Shown here piece after piece: positions 8,884 to 18,029 of a stretch of DNA of 64,000 nt. The stretch spans positions 1,600,001-1,664,000 of the forward strand of contig NZ_OY780933.1 of the NCBI RefSeq assembly GCF_963676065.1. The letters run 5' to 3'. The stretch comes from Maridesulfovibrio sp. Lineage in GTDB: Bacteria > Desulfobacterota > Desulfovibrionia > Desulfovibrionales > Desulfovibrionaceae. How positions within the stretch are numbered: the first letter of the stretch is position 1; each line of letters starts with the position of its first letter. Position numbers and translations under genes: made by a program. The notes under the pieces are model-generated. The model made no database searches, had not been told where the DNA came from, and saw nothing but the letters and a program-made list of their open reading frames with translations.

Positions 8884-9176
8884 TGCCCGGTCTGAACTGT
8901 GGGCTGACCCTAATAGAGTTTCCGAACCACAGCGGAGTTTTTATTCGTAAAGCGACTGCGTCGTTTGACGCAAAGACAGAAGCTGACATCACTGGTTTTC
9001 TGGTTATTAGTGGGGAAGTCGATATGCATTCGCAGACAGTGGCTGTAGCTCTCGCAACTTATGCTCAGTACGGCGGAGCCTGTTTTATGGACTCGCAAGC
9101 GAACATGGAGGCCGAAGGGCTGAGACAAGGCCCCGATGGAGCCGTCCCGATCAATTTTCAGCGTGAATTTTATTAG
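8883..9176 (+). CDS. Phage protein of unknown function
   Basis: 97 residues. The frame is open from ATG 8868, but ATG 8883 overlaps the previous stop (TAATG) and has GGAG at 8870-8873 about nine bases upstream, so it is preferred. No domain recognised; composition is that of a small globular or virion-associated protein. It lies between the LYLGLFTA-type protein and the first fibre-like protein. Confidence 0.55.
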   Translation: MPGLNCGLTLIEFPNHSGVFIRKATASFDAKTEADITGFLVISGEVDMHSQTVAVALATYAQYGGACFMDSQANMEAEGLRQGPDGAVPINFQREFY

Positions 9177-9185
9177 GAGTAAGTC

Positions 9186-9902
9186 ATGGGTTTAAAATTC
9201 AATAATAACGGTTACGGGACACTCGGAGCAGGTATTACCGACGTCCAGACGACCATTACTCTATCATTAGGGCAGGGTGAAAGATTCCCTGAATATCCCA
9301 ATGGTAACGATTATTCATACATAACCATACAGTCTCTATCCAATCCGGGAGACGTAGAGGTCATGAGGGTCACTGGCAGAAACGGTGATGTTTTGACCGT
9401 GGAACGCGGGGCAAGCGACGAGCATCCGGCGAAGGCTTTTGTTGCAGGCGACTATGTCTATCTAGGCTTGCCGGCCGAAGCCGTGCGTGATCTTTTTCAG
9501 ATTGATTCCTCTCCTGCTCCGGGTACTTTCTCCGGTCCTTTCTTGTGGCTGACAGCAAAGACACGCACCGAGTTCGGTGAGGTTGTCTATATGGCACCTG
9601 ATTTCGAGGCTGGTAAGGCGGATGCTGACGTTGCTGCCTCTCTGCCCGGATTTTATATGTGTGTAGAGCCCAACGGCGTGAACGCTGGAGAACGGGGTAG
9701 GTATCTTGAAAGCGGGACCGTTACAAATTCTGCATGGAACTGGACCGGAGGGACTGTGTACTTGTCCCTGAACGAGGGAGAATTGACCCAGACTCCGCCG
9801 AGCGCTGACGGTCAGTTTGTGCAGCCCATAGGTGTCGCTATATCTACGTCAACTATTAACTTTAAGCCTAGCTTCATCGTTATTGAGACTAAAACCGCAT
9901 AA
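9186..9902 (+). CDS. Tail fibre/decoration-like structural protein
   Basis: 238 residues with AGGAG at 9175-9179. The N-terminal half (about 1-100) has the pattern of a common virion domain: a Gly-rich lead, GERFPEYPNGNDYSYITIQ, then VEVMRVTGRNGDVLTVERG. The C-terminal half (about 125-238) has the VYLSLNEGELTQTPPSADG and VQPIGVAIS pattern seen in phage fibres and decoration proteins. Both support a trimeric or beta-rich surface structure. The partner and receptor are unknown. Confidence 0.65.
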   Translation: MGLKFNNNGYGTLGAGITDVQTTITLSLGQGERFPEYPNGNDYSYITIQSLSNPGDVEVMRVTGRNGDVLTVERGASDEHPAKAFVAGDYVYLGLPAEAVRDLFQIDSSPAPGTFSGPFLWLTAKTRTEFGEVVYMAPDFEAGKADADVAASLPGFYMCVEPNGVNAGERGRYLESGTVTNSAWNWTGGTVYLSLNEGELTQTPPSADGQFVQPIGVAISTSTINFKPSFIVIETKTA

Positions 9903-9916
9903 TAGAGAGGTGAGCC

Positions 9917-11515
9917 ATGGCTGAGATTGTAAAGGTTTGCGGTGTAGCCAGAGATAAGATTGCGTCTATTTGCGGCATCCAGAATATCAAGCGGATTTGC
10001 AGTATTGACTTTTTGGTAGTCGTTTTCGGTACGCTCATGTCTTTTTTGATTCCTGATGACATGGAAATAACCGAGGGGCACACCGTAGAAGGAAGCACGA
10101 TTATTTCCGGTGATCCCGATAAATGGATTGCAACCAAAAGCAAGGATCATGCGGACGGTAAACAGCTAGTTTCTGCTATCATGAAATACTTGCTGACTAA
10201 TCCGGTAGTGATGGAAATTCAGGTTGAATCTACCGCCAGTGTCCTCAAGGTTACATGTGCGATCGCAATTCTGCCCGGGCACTTTGTTATTACCGATCAA
10301 GGGCGCAGTCAGGTTGTAAGTGTCGTTGACCACGGGAACAACCTTTATACACTGACGCTCGCTACGCCGCTAACAACTGCTCCGGCATCGGCGTACCTTG
10401 ATCCTCTTTGGGTGTCGCTTTTACCATTCAACTCCACAACTACCGGCTTTGACACCCAAGAACCTGTTGAGGTCGGCGATATTATTTTTGCGGATACGGG
10501 GCAGGGAACGGTATTAACAGTATCGGAAAATACAGGCGTATATAGTGTAACTCTAACCGAGGCTCTACCAAGTATTCCTGCTATGGCAGTAAAAAAATCT
10601 AACGCCACTCTTAAGGTCGGCGTAGGCGCCACGGGTGAATATATGAGCCCGGAACAATCACTTACACTGACTGGCACACCTACGACCACATCGTTTGACG
10701 TTAATGGTGGATACGCCACTGAAATTTATACTGAAGGAGGAATTTTCAACAGCCTTATTGTTGATGGTGTGGAACAAGAAGTAAGCAGTGTGAGTGAGAC
10801 TGTTAATGAAGGTAATGCGACACCTGTATTACCAACTATGTCTGATTATACTCAAGACGGATTTACTGTAACCGCATCGGCTGATGTTGGTGCTGGCCCA
10901 GCGTACGAAGCTGCTGGTGATGGACCAGATGCTTACGGATGGGCGTGCCCTGATTTAATCGGTTGGTGGCAAGTTCATTTACCAGAACCTAGGTTAATTA
11001 CTGGGTATGATCTATGGGCGGCAACATCGTTGAACTGGGATAGAGACTATACAGCCACTTCTTGGGTTTTACGTGGATCAAATGATGGTATTAACTGGAC
11101 TATTCTTGACACTAAAACCGATCAACCTAACTGGAGTGCTGGAGAACAGAGACAATACCCGGTATCCCCAGATCAGGCATATGAATACTATAAGGTAGAT
11201 GTTTCTACGTCAGAGAGTGGTTCAACCAATGGTATCGGTAAAATTCAGATGTGCTATGTACCGTATGTGTATACCACAACCATAATTCCGGCAACAGAAC
11301 TCCCGGCAGTCCCTGAATCTGTATCCATTCCTGATAGACTACTCGATCTTCCCTGCTCTTTAACTTGTGCAATTACTTCTGGCGGTCTGGAAATTTCCGG
11401 TGAAAAAATTGTCTTTGAAGATAACCCGGCCCTTCGTGCTCTGGCTATGGCTATGAAGATTCCTGCGGGATGGACAGTCAAAGACTTGAGCATCCTCCCT
11501 GAAAGGATGGGCTAG
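9917..11515 (+). CDS. Fibre-like virion protein with discoidin (F5/8 type C)-like domain
   Basis: 532 residues. The N-terminus has repeated Cys/Gly units (VCGVA...ICGI...), seen in other phage fibres. Residues about 305-440 resemble a discoidin/F5-8 type C or CBM32-like jelly roll: WWQVHLPEPRLITGYDLW, then WVLRGSNDGINWTILDT and YEYYKVDVSTS, the pattern of domains that bind sugars. A receptor-binding or glycan-binding role is inferred. The DNA of this module (about 10760-11290) uses many more A/T-ending codons (TTA Leu, AGA Arg) than its neighbours, which suggests acquisition from another source. It lies between a fibre-like gene and the tail stabilisation-like gene. Confidence 0.68.
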   Translation: MAEIVKVCGVARDKIASICGIQNIKRICSIDFLVVVFGTLMSFLIPDDMEITEGHTVEGSTIISGDPDKWIATKSKDHADGKQLVSAIMKYLLTNPVVMEIQVESTASVLKVTCAIAILPGHFVITDQGRSQVVSVVDHGNNLYTLTLATPLTTAPASAYLDPLWVSLLPFNSTTTGFDTQEPVEVGDIIFADTGQGTVLTVSENTGVYSVTLTEALPSIPAMAVKKSNATLKVGVGATGEYMSPEQSLTLTGTPTTTSFDVNGGYATEIYTEGGIFNSLIVDGVEQEVSSVSETVNEGNATPVLPTMSDYTQDGFTVTASADVGAGPAYEAAGDGPDAYGWACPDLIGWWQVHLPEPRLITGYDLWAATSLNWDRDYTATSWVLRGSNDGINWTILDTKTDQPNWSAGEQRQYPVSPDQAYEYYKVDVSTSESGSTNGIGKIQMCYVPYVYTTTIIPATELPAVPESVSIPDRLLDLPCSLTCAITSGGLEISGEKIVFEDNPALRALAMAMKIPAGWTVKDLSILPERMG

Positions 11516-11518
11516 TCC

Positions 11519-13294
11519 ATGCGAATTTCAATTAATTCGTTTATGGGTATGGCCCCTAGGCTTGCTGCGCAGAAGTTAAGAGCGGAGCAGGGGCAGATAG
11601 CCACTAACGTTGATCTATACGCCGGGGAACTACGGCCTATGCCTCGTCCCTCTGCGCTGGGTAAGCTTGCGGCAGGAAGCGTGAAGGCTTTGTTTCTCTA
11701 TCAGGATAGGTGGCTGACATTCAATGAGAACGCGGACTTTGTTCAAGGCCCTATCTATGAGGATCATTTGAATCGGGTCTACTGCTCGTTTGAGTTTCGT
11801 GCCCCCTCCTTATTTAAGAACGACGACATGTCCGTCAACGAGGACGGCGACGATGTAGTTGCACTGAGGACATTGGGTGTCCCTGCACCTATTTCTGCTC
11901 CGTCAGTTTCTGTCGTTGGCGGTACCGGAGACGTTACTGAATCCCGCACTTACGTAATTACTTATGTAACCGACCTCGGAGAGGAGGGCGATATCTCCCC
12001 GGCTTCAACTGTGGTTGATGTTAAAATTGATTCTACCGTTTCCTTATCTGGAATATCAGTTCCTTCAGCCGATAGCTTTGTAGTAAAGAAACGAATTTAC
12101 CGTTCCAATACAGGCAGCAGCGATACCAAGTTTCAGTTTGTCGCGGAGATTGATGCGGCAGCTGAATCTTATACGGACTCCATAGCTTCCAGCGATCTGG
12201 GCGAAACCCTTTCGACTGAGGGTTTTGTGCCTCCTCCGGCAGACATGCGCGGGCTTATTGCCCTTCCCGGTGGCATTATGGCCGGATTTACTGGCAAGAC
12301 TGTTTGTTTTTCAGAACCGTATCATCCGTATGCATGGCCTACTAAATATCAACTGACCACCAACTACGACATTGTAGGGTTGGGTCGTATCGGTTCGGTG
12401 TTGGTGGTGCTAACCTCGGCACTTGTCTATCTGGTGCAATGCGCCGATCCGGCAACGGCCAGTATGGATAGCTTCGACGACATTGCCCCTTGTGTGAGCA
12501 AGCGCGGTATTGTGTCCAGTCGATGGGGTGTAATCTACCCGTCAACGCAGGGGCTGGTTTCTGTTACCCTGACAGGCGTTAATTTGATCACCCGCGACCT
12601 GTTCACACGTAGAGAGTGGGATAAGCTGAAACCTGAGACAATCCACGGTTACATTCACGCTGACAAGTATATCGGTTTTCATCATCCTGATTCCGGTGGC
12701 AAGGGCTTCATCGTCGATCCGGTAGAGCCTGCCGCAAGGCTGGTTGATATCTCCCTGAATGCTGTGGCCGGTTACGTGCGGCCGGAAGATGATTTGTGTC
12801 TGGCCGTACCTGGAGGGGATGGACACAAGGTTTTGTCATGGGCTCAAAACTCTATGACTCCGCATGTCATGCAATGGCGGAGTAAGGATTTTCGCACTCC
12901 TCACACGCTCAATTTTTCTACAGCCAAGGTCATGTGTGACCCTCCGGATGTTGTTACCGCCGAAGAATGGGCAGTAATCCGCGACAAGCTTATCGGGCAG
13001 GAGGGTGAAGAGATTAAAGCGAACCCCGGTGGATGTCTAAATGATGGACATCTGGGACGTTACGCCATGAACGGCAGTCGTCTTGATGTTGTGGCTGCAA
13101 CGTATTCACCCCCGGCTCCGGTTGTTTTTCGCTTGTATGGTAACGGCAAACTTCGTCATGCCTGCGAAGTTGTGGACGGCTACCCATTCAGGCTCCCCGG
13201 CGGGTATTCTGCCCAGTCTTGGGAAGTGGAGGTTACCGGATCGCGTCCTGTTAAAGAAATCCATCTCGTAACCTCAGTATCGGAGCTAAGTTAA
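11519..13294 (+). CDS. Tail stabilisation/hub-like protein
   Basis: 591 residues, the largest tail protein here. It is beta-rich throughout, with an N-terminal segment (FMGMAPRLAAQKLRAEQGQIATNVDLYAGELRPMPRP) that resembles the start of podoviral tail accessory or stabilisation proteins, which close the head-tail channel, followed by what looks like a beta-propeller or Ig-like repeat region and a YLVQCADPATASMDSF strand. Position after the fibres and before the ejection proteins fits. The gene follows the fibre gene by 3 nt and its stop overlaps the next start. Confidence 0.6.
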   Translation: MRISINSFMGMAPRLAAQKLRAEQGQIATNVDLYAGELRPMPRPSALGKLAAGSVKALFLYQDRWLTFNENADFVQGPIYEDHLNRVYCSFEFRAPSLFKNDDMSVNEDGDDVVALRTLGVPAPISAPSVSVVGGTGDVTESRTYVITYVTDLGEEGDISPASTVVDVKIDSTVSLSGISVPSADSFVVKKRIYRSNTGSSDTKFQFVAEIDAAAESYTDSIASSDLGETLSTEGFVPPPADMRGLIALPGGIMAGFTGKTVCFSEPYHPYAWPTKYQLTTNYDIVGLGRIGSVLVVLTSALVYLVQCADPATASMDSFDDIAPCVSKRGIVSSRWGVIYPSTQGLVSVTLTGVNLITRDLFTRREWDKLKPETIHGYIHADKYIGFHHPDSGGKGFIVDPVEPAARLVDISLNAVAGYVRPEDDLCLAVPGGDGHKVLSWAQNSMTPHVMQWRSKDFRTPHTLNFSTAKVMCDPPDVVTAEEWAVIRDKLIGQEGEEIKANPGGCLNDGHLGRYAMNGSRLDVVAATYSPPAPVVFRLYGNGKLRHACEVVDGYPFRLPGGYSAQSWEVEVTGSRPVKEIHLVTSVSELS

Positions 13295-13596
13295 TGCGAC
13301 TGCCTAGTCTACCTACACTGCCAAAGATTGAGGACAGAAGTCTATATAACATCCTGACATCACTGATCGGGGTTATCCGTATACGTTTTTACGGGGGTAC
13401 CACTAAGGGTGAAACCGTAGTCCTGCATAAAGAATTACCGGGAGCCGTCGCGTCTATGGAGTCCGGTTTTACTGGGGTCTTAAACCCTATTGTGGAAGTT
13501 CGTCTGACTGATGGCGTTCTGGAAACGAGAACGACTGCTGTAAGCATCGAGAAGGGACGGATTGTTAATGTTCAAGAAAATGAGTGGGGTGCGTAA
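13294..13596 (+). CDS. Small phage protein of unknown function
   Basis: 100 residues, starting in a TAATG overlap with the previous stop and ending in the same kind of overlap with the next. The sequence is beta-rich with a hydrophobic segment near residues 18-33 (YNILTSLIGVIRIRFY). I do not recognise a family. Close coupling with the tail genes on both sides suggests a virion or assembly role. Confidence 0.55.
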   Translation: MRLPSLPTLPKIEDRSLYNILTSLIGVIRIRFYGGTTKGETVVLHKELPGAVASMESGFTGVLNPIVEVRLTDGVLETRTTAVSIEKGRIVNVQENEWGA

Positions 13597-14741
13597 TGGG
13601 CTTTGATGGGACAGCTAGTGGACATGGTGCCAGTAGCATGGGGAATGCCGGCAGTGGTGGACCTGGTGGATTCAGCAGCAGCAATCCCGGCGGTATGACT
13701 GCTCACGAAGCAGGAGTTCGCGGAGGCTATAAGGATGCTACAGGGACGCCGGGATCTGGTGGTTTCGGCGGTGGCAATGCAGGCTCGATCAGTGTTCATG
13801 ACGCCGCCGGAAATCTTACCAGCACTTACGACAATAAAGGAAACCTCACTGGCATCTACGACAAAGCGGGGAATCTTGTGGGTAAGCCCACAGGAATAGG
13901 CAATGGCATGATGACCACTACCGCAGGATGGCAGCATGCGCCGGGTAATATTGGGAATCCGTATGGCATAGGCGATCCGCGCAATACGAATTACGGCGGA
14001 TATCTGTCGGGCAAGAGGGGAATACAGCAGCGGGCCTATACGGGCTGGAATGATATCCGGACTGGGCTCATGTCTAACATGCAAAATATGGGGCTACCTC
14101 ATACGCAACAAGATGCCTACTTATCCGCCTTTGATGCGGGAAATCTTGATTCCATTCCTGATTCGCTCATGGGTACCAATGCAAGACAGGGAGCACTGTC
14201 TGCGCTTGAAACAATGAATGGTCCGGTGATGTCAGCACTGGGGCTGACTCAGACACCGGCAGAGGCAATCAACGACCTCGCCCGAGATCTGACCTTTTCC
14301 GAAGACGGCACGATGGGGCTTAAGCCGGGCGGTGTTTTCTCCAGAGTTTTCGGGGGCAGAGCCGGATACTCAACCCCTATCCAAGCCGGGATGGGGGTTG
14401 GCGGCATGCTCACCGGTCAGGCCATGGGCGGCATCGGCGGCAAGATCACGCAGGCGTTAGGGCAGATGAGCTTGACCAGCGCTTTCGGTCCTATGTCCGC
14501 ACTAAGCACGATGGGCAGCGTTTTAGACCTTGCTCAGACCGCGCAGGTCGCCGGGGTTTCCGCTCCGAATAGAAGCAATTTTTCTACAACACCTGAAGGA
14601 TCCGGACAACAGTACTATCAGCAGCCGACTATGATGGCCTCGGCGGGGGCGGCACAGACGACCAGTCAGCCCAGCGCGTCAACAGCAGTTAGCTATGGTG
14701 GATTCAGCCCATACAATGGGTATGGGTATACGTTGATTTAG
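13596..14741 (+). CDS. Gly-rich phage structural protein
   Basis: 381 residues starting at ATG 13596 in a TAATG overlap (the frame is open from GTG 13584). The first about 80 residues are a Gly/Ser/Asn low-complexity region, followed by three short repeats of a D-xx-GNL-T-x-xYD type (residues about 71-95) that recall YD repeats, and a Gly/Met/Ala-rich C-terminal half with possible membrane-active segments. Function unknown; the Gly-rich C-terminus resembles ejection proteins. It closes this block of late genes, and a strong terminator follows. Confidence 0.55.
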   Translation: MGFDGTASGHGASSMGNAGSGGPGGFSSSNPGGMTAHEAGVRGGYKDATGTPGSGGFGGGNAGSISVHDAAGNLTSTYDNKGNLTGIYDKAGNLVGKPTGIGNGMMTTTAGWQHAPGNIGNPYGIGDPRNTNYGGYLSGKRGIQQRAYTGWNDIRTGLMSNMQNMGLPHTQQDAYLSAFDAGNLDSIPDSLMGTNARQGALSALETMNGPVMSALGLTQTPAEAINDLARDLTFSEDGTMGLKPGGVFSRVFGGRAGYSTPIQAGMGVGGMLTGQAMGGIGGKITQALGQMSLTSAFGPMSALSTMGSVLDLAQTAQVAGVSAPNRSNFSTTPEGSGQQYYQQPTMMASAGAAQTTSQPSASTAVSYGGFSPYNGYGYTLI

Positions 14742-14794
14742 AAATTTGAAAATTGGTCTTTGAAAATCAAATAGCGAGTGGGTTTGATGAGAAA

Positions 14795-14843
14795 CCGCCG
14801 GGGGAAGTAATAACTTTCCTCGGCGGATATGATATATTTTTGT
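14795..14843 (+). terminator. Intrinsic terminator closing the structural block
   Basis: A 13-bp stem with two G-T pairs (CCGCCG 14795-14800 plus GGGGAAG 14801-14807, pairing with CTTTCCT 14814-14820 and CGGCGG 14821-14826), loop TAATAA, followed by an AT-rich tail with TTTTT at about 14837-14841. This divides the structural genes from the accessory pair and internal virion genes. Confidence 0.75.
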
Positions 14844-14912
14844 AAAGTTGTTATTTAGTGTATATTGGGGTACGGGCTAAGATATTACATTTAAGAATAA
14901 CAAAGGCGTGTT

Positions 14913-15293
14913 GTGAAGAAAAGTCTAGGCATACTGGTAATTATAGCTTTTTTCTCCTTCTTGGGGGGTGTTATAGGGAACGGCGGCTTTGTCTCTTTCA
15001 AAGCCTTGAGTCGTTTCGATTCAAAGTCGTACCTGCTGGAACTCCGTAAAGAAAAACTTTCTGACCTTTCCGAGACGACAATTGACGCGATTCAAAATAG
15101 CAACAGAGAAAGAATAATGGATATCTTCGCTGACCTTAATAAGTGGAACCAGTCGGCATTTGAAGATAAAAAAGTTTGGCTGGTAATTAGCCCCGCAGAC
15201 ATTAAACGTCAGATTAAATTTAAATGTGAAGATCAGGGGATAGACTCAAAATTCCTTTTAAAAAAAGCACAACGTTTGATGGTAAATAATTAA
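14913..15293 (+). CDS. Membrane-anchored phage protein sharing the C-terminal module of the giant polyvalent protein
   Basis: 126 residues starting at GTG 14913 (AAAGG at 14901-14905). The N-terminus is a single hydrophobic segment (residues about 5-23, LGILVIIAFFSFLGGVIG), a membrane anchor or uncleaved signal. The rest is charged and homologous to the last about 80 residues of the 3202-residue protein encoded at 18030-27638. A 106-bp DNA segment (15103-15208) is almost identical to 27457-27562. So the gene is either the source or the copy of that tail module. It is placed behind a terminator and before an exported protein, as an accessory or moron-like unit. Function unknown. Confidence 0.65.
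   Translation: MKKSLGILVIIAFFSFLGGVIGNGGFVSFKALSRFDSKSYLLELRKEKLSDLSETTIDAIQNSNRERIMDIFADLNKWNQSAFEDKKVWLVISPADIKRQIKFKCEDQGIDSKFLLKKAQRLMVNN
15103..15208 (+). repeat. 106-bp direct repeat, copy 1
   Basis: Matches 27457-27562 with four mismatches in 106 bases; the last 53 bases are identical. It encodes the DIFADLNKWN...VWLVISPADIK module in the same reading frame in both genes. Confidence 0.9.
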
Positions 15294-15310
15294 AAAGCTT
15301 GCAGGTTCTT

Positions 15311-15868
15311 ATGAAAAAAATATTCCTCTCTATACTAGCAATATTCCTCTTAGTCACTTCCGCCTTCGCAGCCCCACAGGTAGTAACGGAAACCCATACC
15401 TACGTTCTCGGTGATAATGACTCCAAGAATGATGCCCGTTCTATGTGCTTCCTTGAAGCAAAGCGTAAGATGCTGGAGAAAGCCGGGATTCTGGTCATGG
15501 GCCATACTCAAGCTGAAAGCGGCATGCTGACCAAGGACGAGATCAACAGCTACACGGCAGCACTGATCAAGGTTGAGAGCGCCGAAGAGAAGTGGCGGTT
15601 CAACGAATCAGGCTCCATGGTCGTGATTATGACCGTGCGGGCTGTTCTGGATTATGATGATATTCAGAGGCGGCTTAATGAGATTCAAAGAGGCTCGGAT
15701 AAGAAAGAAAAGAGCCCTTTCTCGGACGAGGAGTTTAAAAAAATTTACACACGGCCACTGGTTGTGGATTTTCCTGACGGGTCAACTTTGACTTTTTCTC
15801 CCGGTACTCCAGAGTCTGTAACTCAAAGAGTCTGCCGATACTACTGGGAAGTACGTAGCAAAAAATAA
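15311..15868 (+). CDS. Exported protein, LPP20/FlgT N-domain-like, in the phage late region
   Basis: 185 residues from ATG 15311 with a clear signal peptide (MKKIFLSILAIFLLVTSAFA, cleavage before APQ). The mature part has an AR..CFLEAKRKMLEKAGI.. segment and a TVRAVLDYDD strand that resemble the small alpha-beta domain of the LPP20/FlgT-N group of exported bacterial proteins. It is predicted to be periplasmic or surface-attached. An exported host-type protein among virion genes suggests a moron that alters the lysogen's envelope, but this is inference. The frame is also open from 15299; the weak GCAGG at 15300-15304 does not decide the start. Confidence 0.6.
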   Translation: MKKIFLSILAIFLLVTSAFAAPQVVTETHTYVLGDNDSKNDARSMCFLEAKRKMLEKAGILVMGHTQAESGMLTKDEINSYTAALIKVESAEEKWRFNESGSMVVIMTVRAVLDYDDIQRRLNEIQRGSDKKEKSPFSDEEFKKIYTRPLVVDFPDGSTLTFSPGTPESVTQRVCRYYWEVRSKK

Positions 15869-15943
15869 ATCTCCAAATAAAACACCTCATCACCCCTCTC
15901 ACCCGCTATTTGATTTCTCCATAACATAAACCACGGAGGAATC

Positions 15944-16840
15944 ATGGGCTGGGATAGTCTTGGCAGCTGGGGAAGTCTCCTATCAGGAGCCGCCGATTTA
16001 GCCGGAACAGCATACGCAATGTATCAAGGTTCTCAGACTAATGACACTGCCGCACAATATTACAATGCCGCTGGCGATGCCGCAAAAGATCAAGTCGCGT
16101 TCAGCAGAGAACAGTGGGCGCGATATAAGAGTGTCTACGGACCTCTTGAAGAAGCTCAGGTGAAAGAAGCCTTGCTTGACATGGAGGCTAACCGGCCTCT
16201 TAAAGCTGCGATTCTCGACGAGACTCAACGCAACATTGAAAACTACCGTCCAATAGAAGACCAGATGATTGCCGAGGCAGGTAAATCTGGTTCAGCGTTG
16301 GGACAGGAATATGCAGCAAGGTCCAGTGCTGACATTAATCAGGCATTCGGACAGCAGAAAGCTATCAATTCACGGAACCTCGGACGGATGGGGGTGAACC
16401 CTAATTCCGGCAGATTCGCTAACACCAACAAGTCCACAAATACCGCTCAAGCCCTGGCTTTGGCCGGGGGTAAAACTTCAGCTTTCCAGCGGGGGCAGAC
16501 AGAGGCTTTGAATCGTAAAGCCAATGCTCTCAATTACCGTCGAGGCTTACCTATGGTGCAAAAAGAGAACCCAAATGGAAGTGCAACGTTGAGCTCCGCT
16601 CTTAACGCGATGTCTTCAGGTGTCGCTAATACGGCGAGTCTTGCCGGAATAGCCAGCAATGCTGCTTCATCCAGCAACCAGACAGCAGGGTACTTACTAG
16701 GACAAGGAGCTCAGGCCCTTGGTAATGTAAACTGGGGCAATATTGGAAACCAGATCAGCGGCATGTTTTCATCCGGCAATTCTGGGGCAACAGGGACGAC
16801 AGCATTAGCGGGACTTAACGGTACATATTCAGCAAGGTAG
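15944..16840 (+). CDS. Internal virion (DNA ejection) protein
   Basis: 298 residues with GGAGG at 15934-15938. Ala/Gly/Ser/Asn-rich with an N-terminal amphipathic or membrane-active segment (SLGSWGSLLSGAADLAGTAYAMYQGSQ), a long helical centre (about 45-130), and an RNLGRMGVNPNSGRFAN motif common to ejection proteins of short-tailed phages. It probably leaves the head before the DNA to build a conduit across the envelope. First of three consecutive genes of this class. Confidence 0.72.
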   Translation: MGWDSLGSWGSLLSGAADLAGTAYAMYQGSQTNDTAAQYYNAAGDAAKDQVAFSREQWARYKSVYGPLEEAQVKEALLDMEANRPLKAAILDETQRNIENYRPIEDQMIAEAGKSGSALGQEYAARSSADINQAFGQQKAINSRNLGRMGVNPNSGRFANTNKSTNTAQALALAGGKTSAFQRGQTEALNRKANALNYRRGLPMVQKENPNGSATLSSALNAMSSGVANTASLAGIASNAASSSNQTAGYLLGQGAQALGNVNWGNIGNQISGMFSSGNSGATGTTALAGLNGTYSAR

Positions 16841-16848
16841 GAGGAGGT

Positions 16849-18021
16849 ATGTCAGATTTTACAGGATCAGCACTTAACGGAATAGTTCAGGGCATGCGCC
16901 TACATGATCAGGATCAAAGAGTTGAGGAGCAACACGATTGGAAGAAAGATAAACATCAATGGGAAGGTGAAACTCATCAGGCTTTGAATCTCCGGCGCGA
17001 CCTTGAAAATCAGGTTCTCCAACAGGGTATTAATGACGATCATGAATACCGTACAGCATTGAAAGTCAACCCCGGCACCATGAAGGCGGGGCAGGAAAAC
17101 AATGCCTATGATGATGCCAAGACAGAGCGTGAACGCGAACAGGACATGGCGCTCATGGCGCGTGGCTTTTTCCAGTTTGAGAATTCCGGTGATCCTAACT
17201 TTCTTACCGGGGCTATGGGGCAGACCTTTTTAGGCAAAGGCAAAAGCTATACTCCTCAGTGGGACAGAAATAGCAACACCTTTTCCATTATCAACCGTGA
17301 TGGAAAAGCGATTCTCAGCGCACAAGGCAAGACACAGGAAGAAATGATGGACAGGCTGCAGGATATGCTCATCATGGGCCTTTCCAATCCTGCAAACTAT
17401 TTGAAAGCCCGCAGTGCGAGAAGGCAGGCTCTTAATCTCGAAAACGTCAAGGCTGACAATGAACGGAATAAAATCAGATGGAATCGCGACGCAGGTATTG
17501 CTCTTGAGGGCGTGAAAGGGCTGAATAAAAGAAAAGCAATTGAACTTGAGCATGGGTTAAAAGAACAAGACAAGGATGACATTATTTTGCCCACTTCCGA
17601 TGGCAGGGGAGAACGGTTGACCCTTAAAGAAGCTCGTCAGCAGCTCACTGACATTAGCAAGTACCTCAAGGATAAGTCCGGAGATCAGTCTTTAGTTGCA
17701 ACCTTTGCTGCTATGCAGAGTGGACAGCTTTCACCAGAAGAGGTGTTTTCATCCAATGACGGAGAAATGTTGATTGAGCGCATTGAACAGATTGCAAGTA
17801 GCAATGCCGACAGCAGAGCACGCGGATATGCGCAGCGTTTTCTTGCAATTGTTGATGAAATGTACGGAGACTCTCCTTCTACTCCTAAGGCTAATTATGA
17901 GCCTGCACTTAATCCTGCAATTGCTGGGATGCGTGGGAACTCGCAACCTCCTAGCCCGATCAAGGAAAGTTATAATCCCCAGGCAGGAAGACATAGCGCT
18001 CAATCTTGGAGAGACTACTAG
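16849..18021 (+). CDS. Internal virion protein
   Basis: 390 residues, starting 8 nt after the previous stop with GGAGGAG at 16841-16847. Almost entirely helical and charged (QDQRVEEQHDWKKDKHQWEGETHQ near the N-terminus, long Gln/Arg/Glu stretches after), the signature of phage ejection proteins. It precedes the giant polyvalent protein by 8 nt, so the three are co-translated. No catalytic motif is seen. Confidence 0.68.
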   Translation: MSDFTGSALNGIVQGMRLHDQDQRVEEQHDWKKDKHQWEGETHQALNLRRDLENQVLQQGINDDHEYRTALKVNPGTMKAGQENNAYDDAKTEREREQDMALMARGFFQFENSGDPNFLTGAMGQTFLGKGKSYTPQWDRNSNTFSIINRDGKAILSAQGKTQEEMMDRLQDMLIMGLSNPANYLKARSARRQALNLENVKADNERNKIRWNRDAGIALEGVKGLNKRKAIELEHGLKEQDKDDIILPTSDGRGERLTLKEARQQLTDISKYLKDKSGDQSLVATFAAMQSGQLSPEEVFSSNDGEMLIERIEQIASSNADSRARGYAQRFLAIVDEMYGDSPSTPKANYEPALNPAIAGMRGNSQPPSPIKESYNPQAGRHSAQSWRDY

Positions 18022-18029
18022 GAGTCCAT

